NCBI GenBank assembly: GCA_029210175.1 | Contig: JARGPL010000021.1 | Span: 1-64,000, forward strand | Source: Minwuia sp. | Lineage (GTDB): Bacteria > Pseudomonadota > Alphaproteobacteria > Minwuiales > Minwuiaceae | DNA length: 64,000 nt | Direction: 5' to 3' | Shown: positions 27,327 to 36,340 of the stretch, one piece after another | Position numbering within the stretch: the stretch's first letter is position 1 | How the letters are laid out: each line of letters begins with the position of its first letter | Program-made: the position numbers and the translations under genes | The notes under the pieces: generated by a model | Told to the model about the DNA's origin: nothing | Database searches by the model: none | Seen by the model: only the letters and a program-made list of their open reading frames with translations

Positions 27327-28211
27327 CTAGCCCCGGATGCCCCTGGTCCATTCGGCGAGGGCAGAACCGATCTCGTCAGGTGAGTCTTCCTGAATGAAGT
27401 GGCTGCCCTTTACCGTCACCTCGGTCTGATTCTGCCAGCTGCGACAGAACTCCCGAACCTCACCGGTCAGGATCGCGCCAGGCGCTGCGTTGACGAACAG
27501 CTTCGGCAAGCTGTTTGCGGCCATCCAGTCAGAATAGTCCTGCACGATGGCCGTGACGTCTGCCGGTTCACCGGAAATCGGGATCTGGCGCGGCCAGGTC
27601 AGGGTCGGACGGCGATCCTCACCGGCTTCCGCGAAGGGTCTGCGATAAACAGCCATCTCCGCTTCGGTCAGCCCGCGCAACACGGAACCAGGCAGCACCT
27701 TTTCGACAAAGATGTTCTTTTCCAGCACCATCCTGTCACCGGCGGGGGACCGGAATCCTTCGAACACCGGCTTCGAAGCCTCGTTCCATTCCTCCCACAC
27801 CAGCGGCCGCACGATGCCTTCCATGTAGCAGATACCCTGCATCGCTTCCCGATGCCGGTTGGCCCAGTCGAACCCGAGCGCCGACCCCCAGTCATGAATG
27901 ACGAAGATCGCATTCTGCCCCACGCCAAGCGCGTCGAGCAGACCATCCAGATACTGACGGTGTTCGATGAAGCGGTACCTGTCTGGCCCGGATTCCGGCA
28001 GCTTGTCGGAATCTCCCATGCCGATCAGGTCGGGCGCAATGCACCGCCCCAGATCCTGAACGTGCGGCATGATATTGCGCCACAGGTATGACGATGTCGG
28101 ATTGCCATGCAGGAAGACAATCGGATCCCCCTGCCCCATCTCCACATAGGTCATCTTCCGACCATACACCTCGACGGACTTCTTCGGATATTCCGTGCTT
28201 GATATCGCCAT
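27327..28211 (-). CDS. dhaA: Haloalkane dehalogenase, subfamily II
   Basis: The 294-residue alpha/beta hydrolase hydrolyses haloalkanes to alcohols and halide. The full catalytic pentad of HLD-II enzymes is visible. The halide-binding Asn is in [13 protein letters not shown]. The nucleophile Asp followed by the halide-binding Trp is in [10 protein letters not shown]. The catalytic Glu is in [13 protein letters not shown], and the His in [10 protein letters not shown]. The pattern follows LinB and DhaA closely. Natural substrates of such marine and soil enzymes are often unknown. It lies 53 bases after a GAF-type kinase gene on the same strand. Confidence 0.92.
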   Translation of the reverse strand: MAISSTEYPKKSVEVYGRKMTYVEMGQGDPIVFLHGNPTSSYLWRNIMPHVQDLGRCIAPDLIGMGDSDKLPESGPDRYRFIEHRQYLDGLLDALGVGQNAIFVIHDWGSALGFDWANRHREAMQGICYMEGIVRPLVWEEWNEASKPVFEGFRSPAGDRMVLEKNIFVEKVLPGSVLRGLTEAEMAVYRRPFAEAGEDRRPTLTWPRQIPISGEPADVTAIVQDYSDWMAANSLPKLFVNAAPGAILTGEVREFCRSWQNQTEVTVKGSHFIQEDSPDEIGSALAEWTRGIRG

Positions 28212-28264
28212 GACTGATCCTCCCCCTGATGGTCAGACCAAACTGGGTCGCACCAGCAGGCAGG

Positions 28265-29539
28265 TCAAGCGCATGCCGCCTCGATCGCAATGGCGGAAAC
28301 ACGATGGGCCGGCAAGACAATGCTCAGGCGGATCAGACGGTCATCCTTTTCCTGCGCCAGAACCGTCCCGCCATGCGCTTCGGCCAACAGCCTCGCGATA
28401 TAGAGGACCACGCCCAGCCCTTCATCATTCGCGAACAGTGAATCAACGGCTGTCTCGAACGGATCCTTCAACGCGTTCCTGGTCTCGGCAATTCCCGACG
28501 ATGAGGCAAAATCCACATTGATTGCCGTTCCACGACCTCCGGTCCGGGCGGACACGTCGATGCTGGTGCCAGGCAATCCCTTCGACACCGCGTGACTGAG
28601 CACATGCATCAGTATCTGGCGCAGGAAGCCCTTGTCGCCATTCACCATCTGACCGAATTCGGCAGATCCCATGCGGTTGATCTTCTGATCCCTCAGTTCC
28701 GCCTCTGCCATCAATTGCTGGATGGAACCGTCGAGAACCTCACCCAGCACGAAATCACTCTCATTGAGCTGCAGCTCACCCCGTTCCAGATTGGTGATCG
28801 ACAGCAGGTGTTCGACATGTGTCAGCAACGTGCGACCACCGCTGGAGATCATGCTGGCGTAGGTCCCGACATCGACGCTCTGTCCACGCTCCAGCTTGAT
28901 GGACATGAGGTCCGCAAAACCGATGACAGCGTTCAATGGCGTGCGAAGTTCATGGCTGACCAGCCTGAGAAACCTTTCCTTGGTCCTGCGCGATTCATCT
29001 GTCGCAAGCTCCAGATCAGCCGTCAAGCCACGCTCGTTATCGACTGCATCCAGCCGCGTCTGCAGCTGGTCCTGCACGATATCGCCAAAATGGCGCAGCC
29101 TGCGCTGCATGTCCGGGTCGAAGCCATCGCGCGGCTTCTGATCAATGATGCAGAGCGTGCCGACGCGCGCGCCACTGACAAGCAGCGGTGCACCGGCATA
29201 GAACCGGATATGGGGCGGGCCAACCACCAGCGCCTTGTCCGCAAACCGCGGGTCCTTGCGCGCGTCCTCAACGATGAACAGGTCATCGTGCATGATCGCG
29301 TGGGCACAGAATGCCTCGTCGCGCGGAGTCTGCGTGTCATCAAGTCCATGGCGCGACTTGAACCACTGCCTGTCGCGGTCGATCAGGGAAACAAAGCACA
29401 TGGGCGCCTGAAAAAAATCCGCTGCAAGACTGGTGATCCGATCGAAGGTCTCTTCCTCATCGGTATCCAGAATGGCAAGCCGGTCCAGCACCGAAAGGCG
29501 ATAAGCCTCATTGATCGGAATCGGATGATCATTTCTCAT
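28265..29539 (-). CDS. GAF sensor histidine kinase with degenerate ATPase domain
   Basis: The protein has 424 residues from the ATG at 29539, with GGGGAG upstream. An N-terminal GAF domain (about 20-170; FCAHAIM, VEDARKDPRFADKALV, GTLCIIDQKPR) is followed by HisKA with an intact LVSHELRTPLNAVIGFADL. The HATPase part is poor. The N-box reads HVLSHAVSKG, where both usual Asn are His. The D-box reads FASSSGIAE instead of DTGIGI, and only GLGVVLY is kept. It may be a phosphatase or a pseudokinase that binds a partner. The ligand of the GAF domain is unknown. Confidence 0.85.
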   Translation of the reverse strand: MRNDHPIPINEAYRLSVLDRLAILDTDEEETFDRITSLAADFFQAPMCFVSLIDRDRQWFKSRHGLDDTQTPRDEAFCAHAIMHDDLFIVEDARKDPRFADKALVVGPPHIRFYAGAPLLVSGARVGTLCIIDQKPRDGFDPDMQRRLRHFGDIVQDQLQTRLDAVDNERGLTADLELATDESRRTKERFLRLVSHELRTPLNAVIGFADLMSIKLERGQSVDVGTYASMISSGGRTLLTHVEHLLSITNLERGELQLNESDFVLGEVLDGSIQQLMAEAELRDQKINRMGSAEFGQMVNGDKGFLRQILMHVLSHAVSKGLPGTSIDVSARTGGRGTAINVDFASSSGIAETRNALKDPFETAVDSLFANDEGLGVVLYIARLLAEAHGGTVLAQEKDDRLIRLSIVLPAHRVSAIAIEAACA

Positions 29540-29616
29540 ATTCTGTGACACTCCCCTTCTGGCAGACCTGACAAAGCAAGAAAGATACCCAAACAACTAT
29601 CTCCTCACCACTGTCT

Positions 29617-29629
29617 TGACCATCGGTCA
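29617..29629. promoter_or_regulatory. Palindrome TGACC-ATC-GGTCA, possible operator
   Basis: A perfect 5-bp inverted repeat with a 3-bp spacer lies in the 137-base divergent region between the GAF kinase and the GMC oxidoreductase, 48 bases before the latter's ATG. Its form resembles TetR-family operators. No regulator gene is adjacent, so the binding protein is unknown. Confidence 0.3.
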
Positions 29630-29676
29630 GTTATACGGCTGAGTTCATTCACGGATCGCATCGGAAGGGCAGAAAA

Positions 29677-31272
29677 ATGGGTCAGTTCGATTTCATCATC
29701 GTGGGTGGCGGATCCGCGGGCTGTGTCCTTGCCAGCAGGCTCAGCGAGGACGTCGCCACACGCGTCTGCCTGATCGAGGCGGGTACCACTGGCGATCACT
29801 GGTCCATTAACGTTCCAGCAGGCCTGGTCAAGACCATGCAGGACAAGCAGACGAACTGGCTGCTGAAGACCGCGCCGCAAAGGAACCTGGGTGACCGGCG
29901 CATGTTCTGGCCGCGCGGCAAGGCCCTGGGTGGATCGAGCGCCATCAACGGCATGGTCTATATCCGTGGCCATCGCGCTGACTACGATCGCTGGGCCAGC
30001 GAGGAAGGCTGTCCGGGCTGGGATTGGGAGAGCGTGCTGCCGCTGTTTCGCCGGTCAGAGAACAACGAACACATCCACAATGACCTGCATGGTCAGGGTG
30101 GACCGCTGAATGTGACGGACCCGCGCAGCCCCAGCCCTTTGGCCACGATGTTCGTGGATGCTGCGGCGGAGACACAGATTGGCCGGACCGACGACTTCAA
30201 TGGCCCCCGGCAGGAAGGCGCGGGACTTTACCAGCTGACCCAGAAGGGCGGGCAGCGCCACAGCGCCTGGCACGCGTATCTGCAGGGGGTCGAGCGTCCG
30301 AACCTCAAGGTCATTTCCGGTGCCCGCGTAACGCGCATCCGGATCGAGGACGGGCGCGCGACCGGCGTCGAGTTCCGTCGCAACGGCCAGGCTGAAGTCG
30401 AAGCGATCGGTGCGAAACGGGAAGTACTGCTTTCAGGCGGCGCGGTGCATTCGCCGCAATTGCTGATGCTGTCCGGGATCGGCCCGGGTCCCGAACTGGC
30501 TGCGCAGGGCCTTGAGGTGCTGCACGACGCGACAGAGGTGGGGCGCAACCTGCAGGACCACCTTGATGTCTCCATCGTTCAGCGGACATCGACAAGGATC
30601 GGCTTCGCATTCACCCTGAACGGACTGAGCCGTCTGCCGGGCGCAATCCGTGAATACCGCCGCAACAGGACCGGTCTGCTGACCAGCAACTTCGCTGAGG
30701 CCGGCATCTTCGCGCGCAGTCAGCCGGACGAACCCCTGCCCGACCTGCAGTATCACTTCCTGCCCGTCATGAGCGACAATCACGGCAAGACGCGGCTCTA
30801 TGCCCATGGGGTGACGATGCATTGCTGTGATCTGCGTCCGAAGAGCCGCGGGCACATCGGCCTCGGATCTGCTGATCCCATGGACGACCCGATGATCGAT
30901 CCGAACTATCTGGACCACCCTGACGATCTGCCCAAGCTGATCCACGGCATCGAGATCGGTCGCCGGGTGCTGTCAGCGCCACCGCTCGGCGATCACATGG
31001 CCGATGAGCTCTACCCGGGCAGCGATGTCCAGGATGTTTCGGCGCTGGAAGCCTTTGTCCGTCGCAAGGCCGAAACCATCTATCACCCGGTGGGCAGTTG
31101 CCGCATGGGCAAGGACGACGCGGCTGTCGTCGATCCCGAACTGAAGGTACGCGGTGTCGAGGGACTGCGGGTGGTGGACGCATCGGTCATGCCGAGCCTG
31201 ATCGGCGGCAACACCAATGCGCCGACAATCATGATTGCGGAACGCGCGGCGGACCTGATCCGCGCCACCTGA
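29677..31272 (+). CDS. GMC-family FAD oxidoreductase (choline dehydrogenase-like)
   Basis: This 531-residue flavoprotein starts with the ADP-binding FIIVGGGSAGCVLASRLSE, has the GMC signature WPRGKALGGSSAINGMVYIRG and the second signature GAVHSPQLLMLSGIGPG. It ends with YHPVGSCRMG and a GGNTNAPTIMIAERAADLI region holding the active-site His/Asn area. It oxidises an alcohol, with choline, alkanols or glycols as usual substrates, and probably passes electrons to the respiratory chain. It is a monocistronic unit followed convergently by asd. Confidence 0.92.
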   Translation: MGQFDFIIVGGGSAGCVLASRLSEDVATRVCLIEAGTTGDHWSINVPAGLVKTMQDKQTNWLLKTAPQRNLGDRRMFWPRGKALGGSSAINGMVYIRGHRADYDRWASEEGCPGWDWESVLPLFRRSENNEHIHNDLHGQGGPLNVTDPRSPSPLATMFVDAAAETQIGRTDDFNGPRQEGAGLYQLTQKGGQRHSAWHAYLQGVERPNLKVISGARVTRIRIEDGRATGVEFRRNGQAEVEAIGAKREVLLSGGAVHSPQLLMLSGIGPGPELAAQGLEVLHDATEVGRNLQDHLDVSIVQRTSTRIGFAFTLNGLSRLPGAIREYRRNRTGLLTSNFAEAGIFARSQPDEPLPDLQYHFLPVMSDNHGKTRLYAHGVTMHCCDLRPKSRGHIGLGSADPMDDPMIDPNYLDHPDDLPKLIHGIEIGRRVLSAPPLGDHMADELYPGSDVQDVSALEAFVRRKAETIYHPVGSCRMGKDDAAVVDPELKVRGVEGLRVVDASVMPSLIGGNTNAPTIMIAERAADLIRAT

Positions 31273-31318
31273 GGATCAGGTCCTCAAAGGCGGCGCGAAC
31301 CGGTTCCGCTATTCAGCG

Positions 31319-32341
31319 TCAGGCCGCCTTCTTCAGGAAGCGGTTGCCAAGGGTTTCGGCAATCTGAACCGTATTCAGAGCCGCGCCCTTGCGCAGGTTG
31401 TCGGACACGATCCAGAGATTGAGACCGTTTTCGACGGTGCCATCCTCCCGAATGCGGCTGATGAACGTGGCATAGTCGCCAACGCATTCGACCGGCGTGA
31501 TGTACTGTTCTTCCTTCGGGTTATCGATGACCATGCAACCCGGCGCTTCCCGCAGCAGTTCACGCACTTCATCAGCGGAGAGTGGCTCTTCCAGCTCCAG
31601 ATTGACCGATTCCGCATGCCCGACAAAGGTCGGCACCCGCACGCAGGTCGCGGTCAGCAGGATCTTCGGGTCGAGGATCTTCTTGGTCTCGACCACCATC
31701 TTCCACTCTTCCTTCGTATAGCCATCCTCATGAAACACATCGATGTGCGGGATGACGTTGAAGGCGATCTGCTTGCTGAACTTGCGCGGTTCGGCGGGCT
31801 GATTGACGAAAATGCCCTTGGTCTGGCTGAACAGTTCATCCATCCCCTCACGCCCGGCGCCGGACGTCGACTGATAGGTCGACACCACCACGCGACGGAT
31901 ACGCGCCCGGTCGTGGATCGGCTTCAGCGCCACAACCAGCTGGGCCGTGGAACAGTTCGGGTTGGCGATGATGTTGCGCTTGGCATACCCGGCCAGGGCA
32001 TCGGCGTTCACTTCCGGCACCACCAGGGGCACGTCCGGGTCCATGCGGAATGCCGAGCTGTTGTCGATCACGACGCAGCCCTGGGCGGCAGCCTTTGGCC
32101 CGAATTCCTTGGCTATCGTGCCGCCAGCGGAAAACAGCGCCATGTCGTAGCCGGTGAAGTCGAAATCATCGAGGGCCTTCGTTTTCAGGGTCTTGTCGCC
32201 GAACGTGACTTCAGTCCCGAGGGAGCGTCGGCTTGCAACAGCCGTCACTTCATCGGCGGGGAACAGACGTTCCTCCAGGATGTTCAACATTTCGCGGCCC
32301 ACATTCCCCGTGGCACCGACGACGGCGACGCGATATCCCAT
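31319..32341 (-). CDS. asd: Aspartate-semialdehyde dehydrogenase
   Basis: Asd makes aspartate semialdehyde for lysine, threonine and methionine. The 340-residue protein begins with YRVAVVGATGNVGREML, shows the nucleophile in NPNCSTAQL, the substrate-binding QSTSGAGREGMDEL, and EVNADAL and FNVIPHID motifs. The ATG at 32341 with GAGGGAG upstream fits the family start; an upstream extension of 30 codons lacks homology. Together with dapE and thrB in this window it belongs to the aspartate pathway, although they are not clustered. Confidence 0.96.
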   Translation of the reverse strand: MGYRVAVVGATGNVGREMLNILEERLFPADEVTAVASRRSLGTEVTFGDKTLKTKALDDFDFTGYDMALFSAGGTIAKEFGPKAAAQGCVVIDNSSAFRMDPDVPLVVPEVNADALAGYAKRNIIANPNCSTAQLVVALKPIHDRARIRRVVVSTYQSTSGAGREGMDELFSQTKGIFVNQPAEPRKFSKQIAFNVIPHIDVFHEDGYTKEEWKMVVETKKILDPKILLTATCVRVPTFVGHAESVNLELEEPLSADEVRELLREAPGCMVIDNPKEEQYITPVECVGDYATFISRIREDGTVENGLNLWIVSDNLRKGAALNTVQIAETLGNRFLKKAA

Positions 32342-32371
32342 CTCCCTCGTCCTTTCGATAACAGGATAGAC

Positions 32372-32394
32372 CTTCGCGCCCAAATAGCGCGAAG
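32372..32394. repeat. Inverted repeat upstream of asd
   Basis: CTTCGCGC-CCAAATA-GCGCGAAG forms a perfect 8-bp stem with a 7-base loop, 31 bases before the asd start. It could be an operator or part of the leader RNA. I do not recognise a known riboswitch in it. Confidence 0.4.
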
Positions 32395-32488
32395 TGGCCG
32401 GAGAGATACGCCCTGCCCCAGCAACAGGCAAGGGCTGCGCGGCTGAAAATTCCTAAGGTGTGCGATCGCGAGGGTCGGGCAGTCGGGC

Positions 32489-32965
32489 CTATCCGGCGGC
32501 GGAATGCGCCGCGAAGCGCGCCCGCAGACGCCGCAGGATCCAGCCGATCAGGGGCAGGCGTTCATACATCTGACCCGCAGCGTCCCAGTAATCGACATGC
32601 TCGCTGACCAGTCCGTTCGCATCAAACCGGATGATGCTGACTCCTGTCACCACCCAGCGCTCCGCCCCCAGCGGGCGGACAAACCCGCTCATCGTCCATT
32701 TCAGCCAACCGGTATCACCCTTGCGGACATGATCATCGACGACCAGCTGATAATCGCGAACGTCGCGCAACATGGCCGTGAAGACCCTGGCCAGACGGTC
32801 ATGGCCGCGCAGGTCACTGAACGGATCCTTGAAGCGGGCATCGGGTGTGAAGACTTCCGGGATGCGGGCAATATCGGCCTGCGTCATCCCCTCGAAGAAA
32901 TCGATGTAGCATTCAAGAGGATCGGCTTCGCGTGACTCTGCGGACGAGGGGGAAATAGAGGCCAT
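32489..32965 (-). CDS. NTF2/SnoaL-like protein
   Basis: The 158-residue protein has a cone-shaped NTF2-type fold pattern: ECYIDFFEGMTQADIARIPE, FTPDARFKDPFSDLRGHD, and the C-terminal EHVDYWDAAGQMYERLP followed by a basic LRRLRARF tail. I recall proteins with this ending beside SDR genes in ChrR/sigma-E (singlet oxygen) clusters of alphaproteobacteria. No catalytic role is proven. Its start lies inside the end of the upstream SDR gene (53-base overlap), so translation is coupled. Confidence 0.8.
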   Translation of the reverse strand: MASISPSSAESREADPLECYIDFFEGMTQADIARIPEVFTPDARFKDPFSDLRGHDRLARVFTAMLRDVRDYQLVVDDHVRKGDTGWLKWTMSGFVRPLGAERWVVTGVSIIRFDANGLVSEHVDYWDAAGQMYERLPLIGWILRRLRARFAAHSAAG

Positions 32966-33677
32966 AGGGCAGGCACCTCACCAGTTTCATGATCGTGGTG
33001 AAAACAAACGGGAAAGAGACTTCGAAACTGCGGCCAAGCACACCGTCCACCAGACGCTTCGCAGCGGCATCAACCGGCATCAGGAAAGGCATGGGAAAGT
33101 CGTTCCTGTCCGTTGCCGGTGTCTTGACAAACCCCGGATTGACGAGCCCGAAATGGATGCCGTGGGGCCGCAGTTCGGTATGGAATGCCTCTGCCATGTT
33201 GATCATGGCAGCCTTGGACGCACCATAGGCCGCCGATCGCGGCAGACCGCGATACCCGGCGACTGACGCCACCATGAATATCCGCCCGGCCTTGCGCGCC
33301 ATCATCCGCGGCAGCAGGGGTTCCAGACACCTGGCGGACCCGACAACATTCAGGTCCATCGTGGCGCGGATTGCTTCCGCGCTGAACGTCTCCACCGTCA
33401 TCGGCTGAAAGCCGCCGGCATTCAGCAAGGCCGTGTCGATGGTGCCAAGGTCTTCCTCGATCGCCGCCACGACCGAAGCAATGCCTTCGGCATCCGTGAT
33501 GTCGCCCGGAAAGGCGGTCACATCGCCCAGCTGGCCCGAAGCCTCATCCACCAAGGTGGCCAGCTCATCCGCACGGCGCGCTGTGGCGGCCACGCGATAT
33601 CCCCGGCGCGCGAACTCCAGCGCAGCCGCACGCCCGATGCCGGAACTGGCACCCGTAATCCAAACAATCCCGCTCAT
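32913..33677 (-). CDS. SDR-family oxidoreductase
   Basis: This 254-residue short-chain dehydrogenase has WITGASSGIGRAAALEFARRG, a catalytic Ser in MVASVAGYRG, and YGASKAAMINMAEAFHTEL with YxxxK. Between them LLNAGGF stands for NNAG. It has VNPGFVKTPAT after the active site and a slightly basic, hydrophobic C-terminus that could contact the membrane. The ATG at 33677 overlaps the stop of the DUF6134 gene. With DUF6134 upstream and the NTF2-like gene downstream it forms a coupled three-gene operon. Confidence 0.9.
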   Translation of the reverse strand: MSGIVWITGASSGIGRAAALEFARRGYRVAATARRADELATLVDEASGQLGDVTAFPGDITDAEGIASVVAAIEEDLGTIDTALLNAGGFQPMTVETFSAEAIRATMDLNVVGSARCLEPLLPRMMARKAGRIFMVASVAGYRGLPRSAAYGASKAAMINMAEAFHTELRPHGIHFGLVNPGFVKTPATDRNDFPMPFLMPVDAAAKRLVDGVLGRSFEVSFPFVFTTIMKLVRCLPYGLYFPLVRRVTRSRSS

Positions 33678-34393
33678 TGAAGGTTCTCCGCTATCCCGTT
33701 GGCGGCCCTGCACTGTTCGCAGCGATATTCGATCTGTTCGCCGCCCTTGGTCAGGAACCGCAGCTTTACCCACCGACCGTCACTGTCATACCAGACATCG
33801 ACGTCATGCAGGTCACCGGAGAACAGATAACGATCAGCGCGGACTTCTCCATGGGCCGTATCGACCATTTCCTGCCCCACCAGGTCCATCGACACACCGC
33901 CAACACCACCGGTCAGCGTATTCAGGACGCGGGTCTGGCCGATGACACCGGGGTGCCAGTGATTGGATGGGAAAAGCACGCCCTCCACCCGGCGCAGGCC
34001 ACGGGTACCGTCAACCACGATTTCCTCGCCATAGCGGCGCGCATTCACACCGCCTTCGGTACCATCATCGTTGACTGCAGCGTCAATCGACGTGAGCGTT
34101 GAGCCATCCCAGGTGGCACTGGAACCGTATTCGAACCGGTATGCCGTGATGCCGAGAATGCGGACCCGCACCTGAAAATCGATCTGCACGTCCAACTGGT
34201 CGCCATCGCGGCGGAACTGAACCACGTGGGTGCCGATCTGATTGCCTTTCCGCCAGACGCTGAACCGCACTTCCGGTCCATAGGCGACCAGCGGATCAAA
34301 GCTGTTGTAACGCTCGGCCTGGACCACGGACGTGGCCAGCAGGGCCATAACGGCAACACATGTGGCCGCAATCATGTTGCGAATTCGGTTCAT
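33674..34393 (-). CDS. DUF6134-family secreted protein
   Basis: The 239-residue protein has a clear signal peptide (MNRIRNMIAATCVAVMALL, cleavage likely after VVQA near residue 26). The mature part is rich in beta strands: FSVWRKGNQIGTHVVQFRRD, a central NHWHPGVIGQTRVLNTLTG, and LHDVDVWYDSDGRWVKL. It ends with a CEQC pair that could bind metal or form a disulfide. The overall pattern is that of DUF6134, whose function is unknown. It is the first gene of the DUF6134-SDR-NTF2 operon and so likely acts with those two in the envelope or on lipids. Confidence 0.75.
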   Translation of the reverse strand: MNRIRNMIAATCVAVMALLATSVVQAERYNSFDPLVAYGPEVRFSVWRKGNQIGTHVVQFRRDGDQLDVQIDFQVRVRILGITAYRFEYGSSATWDGSTLTSIDAAVNDDGTEGGVNARRYGEEIVVDGTRGLRRVEGVLFPSNHWHPGVIGQTRVLNTLTGGVGGVSMDLVGQEMVDTAHGEVRADRYLFSGDLHDVDVWYDSDGRWVKLRFLTKGGEQIEYRCEQCRAANGIAENLQ

Positions 34394-34500
34394 TGGCGCT
34401 CTGTTGCTTTTCGGCTTGATTGCTTACCTACGCTATCGACCGCCGACCGGATCATCAGCACCCTTGCAGGCTTGGCCTTTCAGCCGGGATACCCGAGACA

Positions 34501-35466
34501 TTGACCTACCTACTGATCAGCATCATTGGCCTTACCGTCCTGTTTCTCGCCGGACCACGCGCCCGCGCACATGGTCGACTGACCTATCGGCCCGGCGAAC
34601 TCGGCGATGATCTGGATGCCGCTCTGGCAGCCCGTGAAGCAGCCTGGCCAGACATTCGGGACGGCATGCAGAAGGAAATCATCTGGCGTGATCCGGCAGC
34701 CCGCGACAAGCGCCCCTGGGCAGTCGTCAACATTCATGGTTTCTCTGCCACCAAGGAAGAACTTCGGCCGCTGCCGGACCTGATTGCGGACGGCCTGGAC
34801 GCCAATCTGTTCCTCACCCGTCTCGCCGGGCACGGACGCTCGGCAGAGGCAATGACGGAGCCGACGGCTGACGACTGGCTGGACGACATGGCAGAAGCCC
34901 TGGAAATAGGGCAGTTGCTGGGGGAGAAGGTGCTGGTCATCGGCATGTCGACCGGTGCGACGATGGCCGCCTGGGCGGCAATGCGCGACGACATGCGCGA
35001 TCAGATGGATGCCATTGTATTCATCTCACCCAATTTCGAGATCCGCGGCGACAGCACCCGGTACATGGTCATGCCCTGGGCACGGCAGCTGCTGCGGCTG
35101 TTCATGGGAAAGGTCGATCCGGTACGACCCGACAATGCAGGCTTCAAGAGCCCCTGGACAAGCGGATACCCTGCAGAAGCATGGCTGCCCATGGCCGCCG
35201 CTGTCAGATACGTGCAGGGGCTGCGGATTGACAAAGCCAGTCACCCGGCATTGTTCATCCATTCACCTGCCGACAGGGTGATCCATGTCCCGCACATGAA
35301 GGCCGTGCACGCGCTCTGGGGCGGCACGCCGAAAGACATCATCGAAGTCACGGACGCCGAAGACCCGATGCAGCACATCATCGCCGGACGGATTATCAGC
35401 CCGACGCCGACAGGCCGCTTGTCGCGTCAGGTGCTGGACTGGGTGCGGTCGCTGCCTGCGAACTGA
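34501..35466 (+). CDS. Membrane-anchored alpha/beta hydrolase
   Basis: The protein (321 residues) is read from the TTG at 34501, which begins just before a hydrophobic anchor (LLISIIGLTVLFLAGPR). Earlier TTGs are possible but have no ribosome site. It has an oxyanion loop VVNIHGFSATKEE, nucleophile elbow VIGMSTGATMA, acid region IHSPADRVI, and the His probably in PMQHII. The fold is of the esterase/lysophospholipase type. It is divergent from the DUF6134 operon and overlaps the 3' end of the next gene by 40 bases in antisense. Confidence 0.75.
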   Translation: MTYLLISIIGLTVLFLAGPRARAHGRLTYRPGELGDDLDAALAAREAAWPDIRDGMQKEIIWRDPAARDKRPWAVVNIHGFSATKEELRPLPDLIADGLDANLFLTRLAGHGRSAEAMTEPTADDWLDDMAEALEIGQLLGEKVLVIGMSTGATMAAWAAMRDDMRDQMDAIVFISPNFEIRGDSTRYMVMPWARQLLRLFMGKVDPVRPDNAGFKSPWTSGYPAEAWLPMAAAVRYVQGLRIDKASHPALFIHSPADRVIHVPHMKAVHALWGGTPKDIIEVTDAEDPMQHIIAGRIISPTPTGRLSRQVLDWVRSLPAN

Positions 35467-36335
35467 CCGATCTGGCGGGAAATCTCGTCAGGAATCTGGT
35501 GCGCGATCCAGTGATCGTTCTCCGGGTAGCGCACGATCCGGATGTCCGGCCCCGCCTCCGGCATCCGGTTCAGGCATTCAGGCGCGAAATAGGGATCGCC
35601 CTCCCCCCACAGCACCAGCGTCGGCACGGAGACCCGGGTATCCGCGACACGGCGCGGCGCCGCATCGTCACCGCTGGGTGGTCCGGACTTGTTGGCGCGG
35701 TAGTAATACAGGCCGGCAGTCAGTGATCCGGGCGTCAGCCAGTGCACCATGTAGGCCGCAGCGTCCTCCTCCGTCAGGTGCCCTGCCTGCAGCCCCGGTT
35801 CCAGTATGTTGGTCCGCAGGCCCGCATGGTCATCGCGGGTAACCAGCTCTTCAGCCTGATCGGACCGGAACGCCAGCATGTACTGGCTGCGCGTTGCCTG
35901 CTCGCTGTCCGGCTCATGCAACAGTTCACTCATGATACCGGGATGGGCGCAGTTGATGATCACCAGCTTCTCGATCAGGTCCGGGCGACGGATGGCCACT
36001 TCCCAGGCCATGAAACCGCCCCAGTCATGCCCGACCAGCACCACGCGCTCCCGTCCATAGGCTGCGATTATGCCAGCCACATCATCCACCAGGTTGCCGA
36101 TCTCGTACCCCGCCAGATCAGCGGATTGTTCTGTGCGATTGATTCCACGACAGTCCGGCGCGACACAAAGCCAGTCACCGGACAGCGTTTCCAGCTGTTT
36201 CCGCCACGCATACCAGAACTCAGGAAAGCCATGCAGGAACAGGATCATCGGGGCAAGGGGATCGCCCGCTTCCGCACAATGGAACCGGAGTCCGTTGGCC
36301 TGCACATCGACGTGGCGAATGACATCTTCAGCCAT
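35427..36335 (-). CDS. Epoxide hydrolase-like alpha/beta hydrolase
   Basis: The 302-residue enzyme has FLHGFPEFWYAWRKQLE (oxyanion HGFP), the Asp nucleophile in VGHDWGGFMAW, a lid region, and the catalytic His in ENDHWIAHQIP. This set is typical of soluble epoxide hydrolases and fluoroacetate dehalogenases; lid residues do not let me choose safely. GGAGGACTGATCACC precedes the ATG. It follows the DUF1330 gene by only five bases, so the two share an operon. Confidence 0.87.
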   Translation of the reverse strand: MAEDVIRHVDVQANGLRFHCAEAGDPLAPMILFLHGFPEFWYAWRKQLETLSGDWLCVAPDCRGINRTEQSADLAGYEIGNLVDDVAGIIAAYGRERVVLVGHDWGGFMAWEVAIRRPDLIEKLVIINCAHPGIMSELLHEPDSEQATRSQYMLAFRSDQAEELVTRDDHAGLRTNILEPGLQAGHLTEEDAAAYMVHWLTPGSLTAGLYYYRANKSGPPSGDDAAPRRVADTRVSVPTLVLWGEGDPYFAPECLNRMPEAGPDIRIVRYPENDHWIAHQIPDEISRQIGQFAGSDRTQSST

Positions 36336-36340
36336 GGTGA

